64,000 nucleotides of DNA from Galdieria yellowstonensis (lineage: Eukaryota > Rhodophyta > Bangiophyceae > Galdieriales > Galdieriaceae), in the NCBI GenBank assembly GCA_026122205.1, contig JANCYU010000074.1, positions 1-64,000 on the forward strand. Direction: 5' to 3'. Below are positions 53,640 to 64,000 of the stretch, in pieces. Under the pieces are notes generated by a model. The model made no database searches. It was not told where the DNA came from and saw only the letters and a program-made list of their open reading frames with translations. Each line of letters begins with the position of its first letter. The first letter of the stretch is position 1. Position numbers and translations under genes: made by a program.

Positions 53640-56600
53640 TCACACACTTTCATTTACAACTACGAGATGCTTGGCAATTCTTACAGCCATCGGTCTCAAA
53701 CGATGAAAATGAACAGCCAACATGTGACTAGTAGTTGTTTTCATGACTTGCAACATATCCATAATATCATCTGCCACGTATCCCAAACCTAAAGACTGCA
53801 CTTGTTTACGTGGACAGGTAAAGGAAACATTAAACAAAAAGTGACGATATAAAAAGTCGACGAGTCTTCTCCTCAACAAGGAAGAGATGGGTTCATTGCC
53901 ACGGATGACCTGTCTCCACAAGGACAATAAGAATGCTCCGTCTTGTGGTCGAGAGAATACAGCGTGGCAATGCTCCAGTGTGGCCTCCAACCAACGTTCC
54001 AATTCCTTGTCGATATATTCCACGATATCCAATTTCTTATCTTTCCAACCGCCAATAAAATCTTTCCAGCTTTGTTCCAAAGTGCAGTCCCATTCCACCT
54101 TTTTTTGTTTTAGGAACCGACGAATAATCCCATCAAGGGAAGCAACATAAATACTCCTTTTCAAGTTTTCTCTCAACATATGCAACCTCCTCTCATCTAG
54201 TTTCAAAACTTCAGGTAGTAGGACTTGCTCATCGTCGTTTTCCACGAGATAAATAAAGGAAGCCTCAAGAAAACGTTTCATGCTATCTCCTTCACTTTGA
54301 ACGAGATGGATATAGTCAAAAGTGGTGTATAATTGTTTCAACTTCATAGCACTCTTGGTTAGCCATGCAGTCGTGTTGGGTAGTTTGCTTTCGATAATGC
54401 CTTGGTTCATCTTTTCCTGAAAACGCCTATCTTCCCATTGAGGTCCATCACGTTTCAAAATAGGCTCTAATATACGAATCTTGGAAATGACGATATCCTT
54501 TTCAATATTATCTAAGCGATCCAAAATATCACAAAGCCTGTTGCCAACCAGGGACAAAAGCTTTCTCTTTTGCAAGGGTGAACTACAATCCGAAACACTG
54601 GATATTTCGGAAAGCCATGTATCTTCCCAAACTTTCAGTTCTTCATCTCTTTCAGCAGCTTGCACACTATGAAGCGTTTCAGTAAAGAGTTTCAATAGAT
54701 GGATGGCATCATCCACATGAAAGGCATAATGATAGAGCTGATTTCGAAGAATGTCCATATCTAAATGGTCTACAAGCCTAGTTTTGCAGATATCCGTTGT
54801 TTCACAACTATTCTGAGGCAATATGGCAAGAAGCTTATCGCGAACTTCCGCTATCAACTTTAACAATTGTTCACTAGCTGCTGGGGGTGGTGGTGGTGGT
54901 AGTGGTGCTGAGGAAGCATCGTCTCCACCCATTTTTGGTGTTTCACATAAAGCTTCCTTTAGGTTGTCTCTATAGGCTTGTCTTGCAATAATTAATAGGT
55001 TTTTGTATTCTTCAGGAGTTTCCAATTCCCGGATAAACTCTTCCACATCGAGCATGATTTCGTGAGCAAATACTTCATTCATGCCACTTTGAGCAAATTC
55101 ATATTCATCCTTCGAGATAGCATTCCATTGACTGTCTTGCACCTTTCGGGTTTCATCATTTTCCACACGAATAGTTTCAAAGTGATCTTGAATTCCTTGA
55201 ATGTTACTTTTCAAGTCATCCAATGCCTTGTGACCACCAACTCGAAACAGAGCAGCTCTCAATCGAGATTGTCGCTTACGAATCTGAGGCAGCCATATAG
55301 CTCCAATTGTCTGAGGATCCTTTCCTTTCCAAGGAGCAATGTTGGGACTCAGTCTGCGTTGCCTATTGAAGGCCTGTTTGGTGCTAACACTGTAATCTAC
55401 CTTGAGTCTCATAGTTTCCAACTCCACATAGTCTTTCATAATTCCTTCGATCAGTCGTTCCCGATCAGAACGTTCCCACTCTTCATAGAGCACTCGATAT
55501 TTCTTCCAAGTGCTTCGAGCTCGCAAAGCCAAAGTCACCGCATTCACATGAGGGTCCGTAAGATAGCCCAACAAGAGACGTGCGGATTCCACGACCGACT
55601 TTTCTAAACCGCTATCCTGTTGTCACAAAAGTGCAAGATGAGACTTGACTAATTCGATAACAATAAGCTTACCGGTTGTTCTAAAACGTGTTGTGGATGT
55701 GCTGCGATGACGAAGCTTGTTAGAAATAGCCTTGCAAGTCTCCTCACTTCGCTCGTTGTCATGCTGCGCCGAGATCTTGGATAAAACAAATGAACCACAG
55801 TAACTGCAGCTTTTTCTGCCTCTTCATCCAGAATTTTATTCTTTGTTGCTTCAAAACCTTCTTCCGCACAACATTCCCAAGTAAGATGTAACTTGGAAAA
55901 GATTCTTTCGACGAAATGAAGTCGCCAGAAAAACTGTATTAAAGAGGCAGCCTCGTGCTTTTCTTTGATACTATAGCCACTTGTATCACTTTGGTATGCT
56001 TCACATGGCTGAGAAGAACTTTTGTGACTCGATGAGGACAAACAGGCATTGCGAGCTTTGAGTGCTAATGCACGTGAACGTCTCCATTCCGCATTCCACA
56101 ATTGACTTTGTGACTGAGCACGTTGTCTCCATAAAAGTACTCGCTTGGAAACTTGGTTGGTGTTTGCTATCGTTCTTACTTTGATTACATGTTCTCTCGC
56201 ATTCTGTCTAGCCACCTATGTTTATATGTGACGGTTAACAGAAAATACCCCAACATCGAGACCTCCTCGTAGTTACCTCGAGATATTGATTTCTTCGAAG
56301 TTGTGCTTCTGCAAGAGTCTTGTTCAACATTTCTTGCTTTTTCATTGTAGCTTGTTTTATTTCTTCCTTTCTACTTTCTGCAGTATCTCGTACTCTTTGT
56401 ACTTGTTTTCTCAACCTCTCGCTGCAAATATATGTTTAGCAAGGTTTTCAAAAAGAACGCAACATACCTTTGATTCCAATACAATTGTAACCTATTATCT
56501 TGTGCTCTTCTCAACCCTTGGTCAATTTGATATAGAGATATTGCTTTTTTGTGTTTTTCATCCAAGTTGTTCTCCTTTGGTACTAGTAGCAGTTGTTGTT

Positions 56601-56649
56601 GTTGTTGTTCATTTTGGTTATCCTCCATCATACAACAAGAATCATTCAT
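53640..56649 (-). CDS. TCP11-like (T-complex protein 11 family) protein
   Basis: Four exons: 56649-56468, 56421-56277, 56215-55673 and 55616-53640 (introns 46, 61 and 56 nt) give 948 residues. The first 170 residues are charged and coiled-coil (RLRKQVQRVRDTAESRKEE). The TCP11 domain occupies the rest: SARLLLGYLTDP, then FAHEIMLDVEEFIRE, and KLIAEVRDKLLAILPQ, each a conserved block of the family. A Pro run (LPPPPPPAAS) interrupts the domain near residue 535. TCP11 proteins are known from sperm function in mammals and from plants, where their role is unclear; signalling or cytoskeletal roles have been suggested. The start at 56649 is the first ATG in a frame open further upstream. Confidence 0.82.
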
Positions 56650-57013
56650 GCTATTTATAGAGGATAAATGGTTGTTCAAAATATATATCTTTTGCTTGTA
56701 ACCTCAGTGGCAAGCAGCTAGGAAAGCCAATCTGTTCATGAAAGGCGCCAAAAGACACTACCACAAGCAGACAGAATGAAAGCAAGGAAAAGGGAGAAGA
56801 GGAGGATGACGTGGTCAAATCGATCGATCGATGGATGGCGACAAGGAAAACGTCCCTGCGGAATGTGTCTCTGTCTCTCTCTTTCTATTCAACATGGTTG
56901 AGATGCAAACAAGTAGGAAAAACACAAGCCAGTCTCACACACAACATAAGACTGGAATGATTTCCAACTATCAACACAAGGCATTGGAAAACTTGTGACA
57001 ATGAGAGAAATGC
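56650..57013. other. Intergenic region with one E2F-like site
   Basis: The gap separates TCP11 (start) from SND3 (end), both on the minus strand. GGCGCCAAAAG at 56744-56754, the complement of an E2F consensus, lies about 95 bp upstream of the TCP11 ATG. A GATC tetranucleotide run lies near 56822. No gene is seen. Confidence 0.45.
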
Positions 57014-57619
57014 TTAGTTGTCCTTTTTATTTTCTGTGGTCGTCGTCGTTGTAGCGTCTCCACGAAAACTCCTCGTGACAGCATCCAATAAGCCTGTAGA
57101 TTTTTGAAAAGGTCTGGCTAATAAACCAGTTGCAGGTTTGTAAAAGATATATATTTGCACCTACCCAAGTTAACTTTCAACTCAACTTGAAAAACGACTT
57201 ACCAGTGGAGACTCCAATATTTGAATTATCCACAACAAGCCTTGCAATATGCCTGCACGAGTAGCACCTATCCGAAACACCGCAAAACCTAGAAACGCGG
57301 CGTTGAGGACAAACCGGTGTTGGGTTCTTTTCAACTCCTCCAGGTCGTATTCTTGCGTGGTCATAGTCAACCACTCGTCTTGATCCGCCGGAACTCTTTT
57401 CCAACTATAATAAGAACGTGGTACTCTAACAGTTGCAGTGTCTTCGTTCTTCTTTATGAGGCGACGAATGTAAAAGTTTAAAAAGAGACCCAGAAACAGA
57501 TGTCCTAGAACCGTAGCTTGCGCAAACGTCACGACCCAACTATTCTCAGGGTCACAGCGGTACAGCACCAAAGCAACAACTCCTGTAACAAGTACATTGC
57601 GAATACCTGGGGAAACCAT
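57014..57619 (-). CDS. SND3: PHO88/SND3-type ER targeting protein
   Basis: Exons 57619-57203 and 57160-57014 (42-nt intron) give 187 residues. The family pattern is clear: two N-terminal membrane segments (VLVTGVVALVLYR; VVTFAQATVLGHLFLGLFLNFY), then MTTQEYDLEELKRT, and after the splice VQIYIFYKPATGLLARPF, matching the conserved C-terminal xxIHLFGKPATGxLKRPF block of fungal Pho88. SND3 is part of the SRP-independent route to the ER membrane; Pho88 was first described from phosphate uptake defects. The exon 2 match fixes the 42-nt intron. Thr-run near the C-terminus comes from an ACG/ACA repeat. Confidence 0.87.
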
Positions 57620-57833
57620 CGTACAACAGAATACAATGCCTTGGTGTAGAAAGAGCGCGCAAGGGCTACTTAAGGCAGAGGATTGTCCTTAAGAATGTCG
57701 AATGGACAAGTTTTCCATGAAGGTGCGTTGGAATCCTCAAAGCCAACAACTTTTATTGTCAACACATCTATGACAATCAAGATGACTTTTCATCTACAAG
57801 ATGCTTCACTTTAGGAAAAGACCTAAACAAATG

Positions 57834-58936
57834 TCATTCATCTGCTCTCATACAAACAACAAGGACATTTCCATACTGATATCCATAATGATAATAACTG
57901 GTTCGAAACAACTTGTCCAACAACGCTAAAGAGCCAACACCATCTCCATAACTGCAACTAGAACGAAGATGATGCATCGAATGGTAAGCCTATAGTAGAA
58001 AATAGGATAAATAGCTGCAAATTGAATATCTTCTCTACTACTTACAGGTGAATATCTCTTAAGATTTCCTAAGAAAAAGTCGTATCCGCTGTGATCATAC
58101 GAGCCCAGAATAGCATCTTCAACCATTACTAATAGATCAAAATATGCATTGGTACGAATAAGTGCCAATGGAATCTATTCCAACACGTTAGAACTGTATA
58201 TACAAGATAGTAATGCAAATACAACCAAAATAGAAAAAACGATTTCCAAATAATAGTCAATGACACTCATATAATGTTGCGAAATACCAACAGAGCCCTT
58301 GGTGCTATTCAAAGTTACATATATACATTCTTGATTCTTTGTTATTACTTACGTATGATGGACGTTGTGTCCCAACAGGTTAAACCCCCACTTGGAGTGC
58401 AACAGCCAACGATGAGCAGAGTAAAATATAATTTCATGATAGAAAGAGTACAAAGTAAGATAGATAGGCAACTTCCAGAGTTGGAAAGCATTGTCCTACG
58501 TAGTTCGTGAGCTTAGAATCAACAACGGTACTCGTGACTCCGAATAACTTACTTTAGAAGGGGTTCTGAATATCCAACCCATTTTCTCTCCTATGTAGCA
58601 ACTAGTCAAGTAAAACGCCAGTTGATTGAACACAACTCTTGGCAGCAACTACAGCAACTAAGTAGGCCCATTGATAGTATTGAAACATACCTGCAGGTAG
58701 GTCTTCTCGTCACTTTCGTGCAGCTTGTACTTGCGCAGAAGCTTCCAATAGTCAGCAATACCAAAGAAGGCACAACTATTGCCAGGTCAACCGGTGTTTC
58801 AAGTACAGTACCTTGCAACTTACGCTATATGAAATACTATGAAATATATAAAGAAGCAAGTAACAGATAGTGGAAGGTCAAAGCGTTTGCTCCAAACTAC
58901 TGGGTCCACCCAATACAGGATGTCTGTCAGAGACAT
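57834..58936 (-). CDS. Fatty-acid hydroxylase superfamily, sterol C4-methyl oxidase-like
   Basis: This gene is in seven small exons: 58936-58824, 58775-58691, 58648-58553, 58495-58353, 58304-58223, 58174-58046 and 57989-57834. Introns are 42-57 nt. The spliced frame gives 267 residues and every phase is consistent. The three His clusters of membrane di-iron oxygenases are present: SAHRWLLH, HNVHH and HSMHH. A DHSGYDFF block precedes the last cluster, as in ERG25/SMO. KYKLHE and PRVVFNQL are the expected N-terminal blocks. ERG25/SMO removes C4-methyl groups of sterols at the ER; related enzymes hydroxylate other lipids, so the substrate is an inference supported by CAS1 and SMT1 nearby. No ER retrieval signal is obvious at the C-terminus. 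It is divergent from the sugar transporter. Confidence 0.78.
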
Positions 58937-59265
58937 ATCCGCTCACCACTGAAGACTAACAGCACCAACAAACACCACTGTACGCTACAGAACAACTGCA
59001 AATACGAACCTTTTAAAATCAGTCAAGACTTAATGATGTCCATTGGACTAGACACAAATTCTCGAGCTCTCAAGGCCTCATCCGTCGTTCCTACTTCTCC
59101 CATCCAAGCCTCATTTATCTGTGCTGCTTTCCTATCATCATCTCATGGACATCTCATTCCCTTCTCGAAAGCTCAGGATTGAAATCATTGTCCATGCGAC
59201 AACAGGTATTTATAAAAGCGGATCTTTTGCTTGTGCTCTAGTTGCATTGTTGTTTGTTGTTTGAG
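58937..59265. promoter_or_regulatory. Bidirectional promoter with TATA box for the sugar transporter
   Basis: The 329-bp gap separates divergent genes. TATAAAAG at 59211-59218 lies 55 bp before the transporter ATG (59266), implying a short leader of about 25 nt. No matching TATA box is evident on the other side. Confidence 0.5.
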
Positions 59266-61001
59266 ATGAGTCCTATTGCAGTTCCTATCGAAAGAGATAG
59301 AGATATTGAGCCTCGTTATGAGGGGGAGACTGCAGATGCTTTAAGTGATGAGAAAACTGGAGGTGATTATGTGAGCAACTTGGAAGCCACTTTGGATGAA
59401 GAGGAAGTTAGCAAGGAGCTTCAACGTCTCAAAGAGGAGTCGGACAAACTTTCAGGGTTTTCCTTCCGTACCCATACCTTCTTCAAAGGTGGTGGCCGAC
59501 ATATGACTCTTATTCTTGGTATTTTTGCTTCAATTGGAGGATTTATCTTTGGAATGGACCAAGGTGTTATCAGTGGCGCTATATTATTTGCACCAAAGGA
59601 TCTTAGTCTAGACACTGGTCAAGTGTCTATGGTAACCGGTTTTATGCCTCTTGGAGGTGTGCTTGGAGCTACTATGTAAGTATAGTTGTTTTATGAAAAA
59701 ATGTATCATCTAACAATGTCATCATTACTAGAGGATACCCTCTGAATGAGTGGCTCGGAAGAAAGCTAAGTATTATTATCGCCTGTTTGTTTTATACTGT
59801 GGGAGGAATATTACAAGCCGATGCTCAAAATTTCGCAATGATTCTATCGGGTCGTATTATTTTGGGTGTTGGACTTGGTTTGGAATGTACTGCCTGTCCC
59901 GTATATATTTCAGAAAGCTGTACAAAGAGATGGCGAGGAGGTTTGGTTTCTTTATATCAGTTTATGATTTGCTTTGGTCTATTCTGTGCTTATATCGTTG
60001 CTGCTATTTTTGTGCATGTTTCAGGAAATTGGCGCTATATGCTCGGGAGTACTTTGGTATTTTCATCTATATTACTGATAGCCATGCTTACATTACCCGA
60101 AACCCCTCGTTGGCTGATGAGAAAAGGAAGAGAGGGGCAGTCCTATAAAGTATGGAGTATTGTGCGAGGATTTGATACTGAAGAAGAAAGACAGGAGTTT
60201 TTTGTGATGAGAAAGACGGTGGAACGGGAGTTGGAAGAGTCTAAAAACAGATATGTCATTATGGATCTCGTTCGGGTACATCGCTGTCGTCATGCAGCCA
60301 TATTTGGCACTATCATCGCAATTCTTTGTCAATTCTCTGGAATCAATTCTATCAATTATTATATGGCAACTCTGATGCATGAAGTTGGATTTAGTCGAGT
60401 GCATGCAGTATATTCAAGTATGATTGGTAGTGGAACTTTATTGTTGTTTACCATTCCTGCCATTTACTTGATGGACAGAATGGGAAGAAGAGTGCTGTGG
60501 TTAAGTTTATTACCAGGAGTGCTCGTTGGATGTTTCATTATAGGCTTTAGTTTCCGAGCTAGCAACATCCATGTCGAAGAAGGAATTTACATTTGGGGTA
60601 TCATAACATATTATATGTTTTGGGGTTCTGGTATGGGACCTTATGCTTGGGTACTGGGATCGGAAATATATCCAACTTATATTCGAAGTGAAGGAATGGC
60701 GCTAGTTACTTGGTGGACATACATTGGAAACTTTATTACGACTTATTGCTTTTCCAAGATGAAAAGAGCAATGACTGCTCCAGGAATTTTCATTGGTTTT
60801 TATGGAGGTTTTGTTACTATTGCTTGGTTCTATGCCATGTTTATGATGCCTGAAACCAAAGATAAGACTTTGGAAGAGATTGATGCTTTGTTTTCCATGT
60901 CGATGCCTGATTTAGCGAAACATAATTGGGATAATGTGAAGAAGACAGTGGATGATCTCTTGCATTTTAGGTTGAGAGAAGTTTGGAAGGTTTACAAGTG
61001 A
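59266..61001 (+). CDS. MFS sugar/polyol transporter
   Basis: Exons 59266-59675 and 59732-61001 (56-nt intron) give 559 residues. Family marks: GGFIFGMDQGVISGAI in TM1, GYPLNEWLGRKLSI in the loop after TM2, PETPRWLMRKGRE after TM6, and the C-terminal PETKDKTLEEID after TM12. NSINYYMATL and AYVWGMGPYAWVLGSEIYP-type blocks (as WGSGMGPYAWVLGSEIYP) fall in TM7 and TM10. The 75-residue cytosolic N-terminus is acidic. Such carriers import hexoses, pentoses or polyols, usually with H+. Many of these genes are typical of heterotrophic red algae such as Galdieria (general knowledge). Substrate cannot be read from sequence. Confidence 0.92.
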
Positions 61002-61084
61002 GCGATGATTGTTATTGTTTGATTTTTTGAGTATTTTATTTGTTTGGTAACAATAAAAGCATAAATGCGTGCATAACATTTCCG

Positions 61085-63859
61085 ATGCTTGTCGTGGTTG
61101 GACCACCCATGGAATCGACATGCGATACTCGAGTGTATTTGGATGATCAACCACAGTTGTGTAAATATGCAAGTTTATGTCCTTACTTGGAACAACAAGA
61201 GTCCGTTAAAGGTTTTAAACCTTGTTATTCCACTGTATATTTAGGAGAAGAAGCAACTTGTTTAGTTGCACTTGCGGTGGATTCTAGCCGAGTGCTTGTG
61301 TTGGATGGCAGATCTGGGCAACTTGTGTTCCAATTGTCTCTATCAGAAAGTGACTGGATGGGATTTTTAAAAAGTAACCAAGCTTATGCGGACAGTTGTG
61401 GTACTATTTGTTCCGTCTATCTCTCTCTTGTAGATGAGTATTTACCAACACGGTACCACCTTGACTTGTGGTTGGTTTATTCCAACGGCGTGGATTTTTC
61501 GGTGGTATTTTCCGTTGAATTTTGTGTCAAGGTTGTTATGAACCAATCGATTCTTCACTTGGATAGCATAGGTACTGTAGAACTTTTGTCATTATTTTGT
61601 GTCTAACGTGGTTAGAGTTGCTTGCTTTACCAGAAAATATATATCCGTTTCAATGGACGCATGTAAATACGAGTCGTTTTGGAACCTCGTCCCAATTGTT
61701 TGTATCTTTTTATATTTTGGGTATGGATGTAGGAGGACCGGTTGCCTTTTTCAATCCTCGACACAAAGGATGGGTGAAAGAAGAATATCGTAGCGTCGTA
61801 TTGGTTTGTAATTATTCTATTCTTTCTATTCAAGTCCATCCTGGTGGTTCCATGTCGTTGGATTATAATTGGATAATAGAAGAGTTGCCTTGTATAACGA
61901 GTGCGTGGTTACTGTCAAGTATGGAGGAGTGCTGTTGGTTGTGGGAAGGTTATCCTTGTTTTCTCATTGGAACTATTCAAGGCAGTATAGAATGGATTTC
62001 TATGAAAGATAACAAGTGCAAGAAAATTTATCAGTTGAACGCAGCTGTAAAGAATTTAATAGTCACTCGTCAGTTTATGGTTGCTTGCGATGAATTAGGC
62101 GATGGTATTTCGATACCTTTGCCTTTTATTCTTTATTTATCTTGCGGTTTGAATCGAGCAGTGGTTTTGGATGAGCAACGACTTGTCAAGTTTTCTGTGG
62201 GTGATTCCGTCCAATTGTTGGAGAAGATGACGGAGGATACATTTCTATTGTTATCGAAAACTGCAGGATATCAATATTTTAGGATATACGAAGAACAAAC
62301 AAGTTGCTCTGATGGTTGTTATCGTTGTCATTGGGTGACTTTGATAGCAACTAGCGATGCTTATGTGGGATGGACAATGAAAGCAGATTTTCATTGCGAA
62401 GAGAAGGAGGAAGAGGAAGAAATAGATGTGGTTTATATTGCAAGCGATGGTAGTTTTCTAGTTGTTTCCTCCACTGCTCTAGCCAATCACTTGGGTCATG
62501 CTAAGGATTCCTTTCTTCGAGGATTGGACGAGGAGGATAGGAATGTTCGTTACTTGTTTCAACAATTGGACAATACATTTCGTATACAGCAACGATATGA
62601 ATGTCTATTTCAACAGTTGCAAGGAGAAATGAGTCGACTTGGTTCGTTGTTGCGCAGTTATGATAAGATGAAAATGGAAATTGCTGAGAATAGAAATGAT
62701 CACTTTCATATTGCGGTGAAACAAGTAAGATGCATTGAGACAGAAAGTTGTTTGCAAGCTAAAGAAGATCACCCGATTGGCCGATGGTTTTACGTTACGT
62801 TGGAATGGACTTGCCGAGGATTGCAATTACCGATACCCTTTTGTATGGTTGTTCAGTGGAAGAATACGCTGTCAAATGATGTGGATATTAGTAAGAATAT
62901 CGAAAAAGACGATATGGAAATGCTTCACCAACATACTTTTTATTACCATTCATTGACTAGCGATGATAAGGAGACATGCGAAAGAATGGAAATTCCAATA
63001 TACAAAACCAACGGATTATCTGTGTCGTTTCGTGTCTTTTTGCTGATGGAATGGAATTTTATCGGTCCTGTGCTGTCCAATAGAAGAAATGTCTATCCGA
63101 GTAAGTAGGAATAGTTGTTGTGGTCGTAAGAATAGTAATATTGGTTGCTAGTTGTATTGGAATTGCCTTGCGAAAGAAATAGGCTGGACATATTGGATTT
63201 TTGTCAACCACTCGTCTCCTCCATACAGCACAAGGAGGAGGATCCTAAGAATGTGACAAGCGGTGATGGAACTCGACCAACCATGACGACTAGTTGTAGA
63301 ATAAGCAATCCATATCCACAAAAATGTTTGCATTCTTTCTTATTTCCATCGGAATGGAATGTATCGGAAAAGGATTGGTTGGTTCCTATCAAGACTCCAT
63401 GGAATGAGAATGTTGTGTTCATGAACCGAATGGAAACGATGGTCTTGCAATGTTCGTCGATTTGGTCATTGCCTATATTTCATTCTTGTTTATGGACACG
63501 TTTTGGTCGTCATTTGTCACAGGATTCCAAACAGACAAGAATTGCAGCAACAACAACAACAACATCCCAGTTGGAAGAACGATGGAGAGATAATAAGAAG
63601 GTCATCTTTCATTCTTTACAACAAGCACAAAATGAATTGCAACAAGCAGAACAAATATTGGAAGAGATGAGACGAAATTTTCAAGTCGAGTTGGGGTAAG
63701 TGATGTTTAGAAATACAGAGAGAGAGAGAGAGAGTTGGATCGATTGAGAATAATAATAATAATGTTAGGACGGCCCAAGATATATGTCGTTCTATATTGG
63801 AAGCTTATCGACTGTGGAGAGGTTGTTGTTTTGTGATTGGTTGCAATACTTGTAGATAA
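61085..63859 (+). CDS. Large beta-propeller/coiled-coil protein, FAAP100/FANCB-like candidate
   Basis: Exons 61085-61571, 61616-63100, 63152-63695 and 63769-63859 (introns 44, 51 and 73 nt) give 868 residues. The N-terminal half has repeated propeller-like strands: CLVALAVDSSRVLVLDGRSGQ, and later FLIGTIQGSIEWIS. The middle has a helix (YLFQQLDNTFRIQQRYE) followed by a beta-rich domain. The C-terminal portion has a coiled coil (LQQAQNELQQAEQILEEM). This order of propeller, helix, beta domain and coiled coil recalls FANCB and FAAP100 of the Fanconi core complex, but the match is by architecture only. A (GA)n microsatellite lies in the last intron. It starts 84 bp after the transporter stop. 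Confidence 0.6.
63717..63734. repeat. (GA)n microsatellite in an intron
   Basis: About nine GA units inside the last intron (63696-63768) of the preceding gene. Confidence 0.9.
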
Positions 63860-64000
63860 CGTTATAAAATGTACAATAATTACTCCCATGCAAATAACAA
63901 GATATGTCTTGTCGTATCACGTTTATCCATAGAATGCCTAAATATCACTGTAGGTGTATTTACTCTTCTTTTGGATCCTGTTCGTCCAGAAACAGTTCGC
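63860..64000 (+). other. Possible 5' end of another gene at the window edge
   Basis: An ATG at 63932 opens MPKYHC, which resembles the first residues of U1 snRNP protein C (MPK[FY]YC) and is followed by a GTAGGT that could be a donor. The alternative frame after that GTAG, VFTLLLDPVRPETVR, also looks coding. Too little sequence remains to decide. Confidence 0.2.

Overview
This window is the left end of a nuclear chromosome from a compact, intron-poor, photosynthetic eukaryote. It opens at base 1 in a telomere-like array. Protein genes carry short GT-AG introns, about 40-110 nt in the models built here. The gene set includes a plastid gene (THF1/Psb29), plant-type cycloartenol synthase with sterol C24-methyltransferase, and a sugar transporter. 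Short introns, gene density, plant-type sterols and sugar transport together suggest a cyanidiophycean red alga such as Galdieria. That assignment is an inference from content, not a database match.

Layout. Bases 1-461 are a telomere-like array of 10- and 11-nt units. About 0.76-5.5 kb is a degenerate subtelomeric tandem repeat of roughly 1.25-kb modules. About 6.3-9.0 kb holds a 5'-truncated, stop-containing non-LTR retrotransposon (minus strand) and scrambled pieces of another copy. From 9 to 25.6 kb genes are sparse: a frame-broken STAND/RHS-Crinkler-like P-loop NTPase (13.7-15.3 kb), an intact 904-codon relative with a nuclease-like region and a SAM-like C-terminus (19.8-22.5 kb), a candidate promoter with paired inverted E2F-like sites (22.7 kb), and a small START-like orphan (24.6 kb). 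The two NTPase genes share an upstream promoter-like block.

The gene-dense core starts at WEE1 (25.66 kb). It continues with cycloartenol synthase, a YgfZ/IBA57-type protein, an NT5DC-type HAD phosphatase, a KUP potassium transporter, an RPA1/RADX-like OB-fold protein overlapping a 3-methyladenine DNA glycosylase, and an intronless bacterial-type QueC gene beside an AT-rich block. Then come a STAR/KH RNA-binding protein, a GLTP-fold lipid transfer protein, sterol C24-methyltransferase, a prostaglandin E synthase 2-like thioredoxin-fold protein, an F-box/JmjC protein, EMC3, THF1, a Cys-rich secreted protein, a TCP11-like protein, a PHO88/SND3 ER-targeting protein, a seven-exon sterol-C4-methyl-oxidase-like protein, an MFS sugar transporter and a large unassigned beta-propeller/coiled-coil candidate.

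Shared themes: three sterol-pathway genes lie within 31 kb; ER biogenesis (EMC3, SND3) and genome maintenance (WEE1, RADX-like, AAG) are each represented more than once; and genes are packed tightly enough that two convergent pairs share stop-codon bases and one tandem pair overlaps in ATGA. All exon structures were worked out by eye from splice consensus and reading-frame continuity; no transcript data were used.
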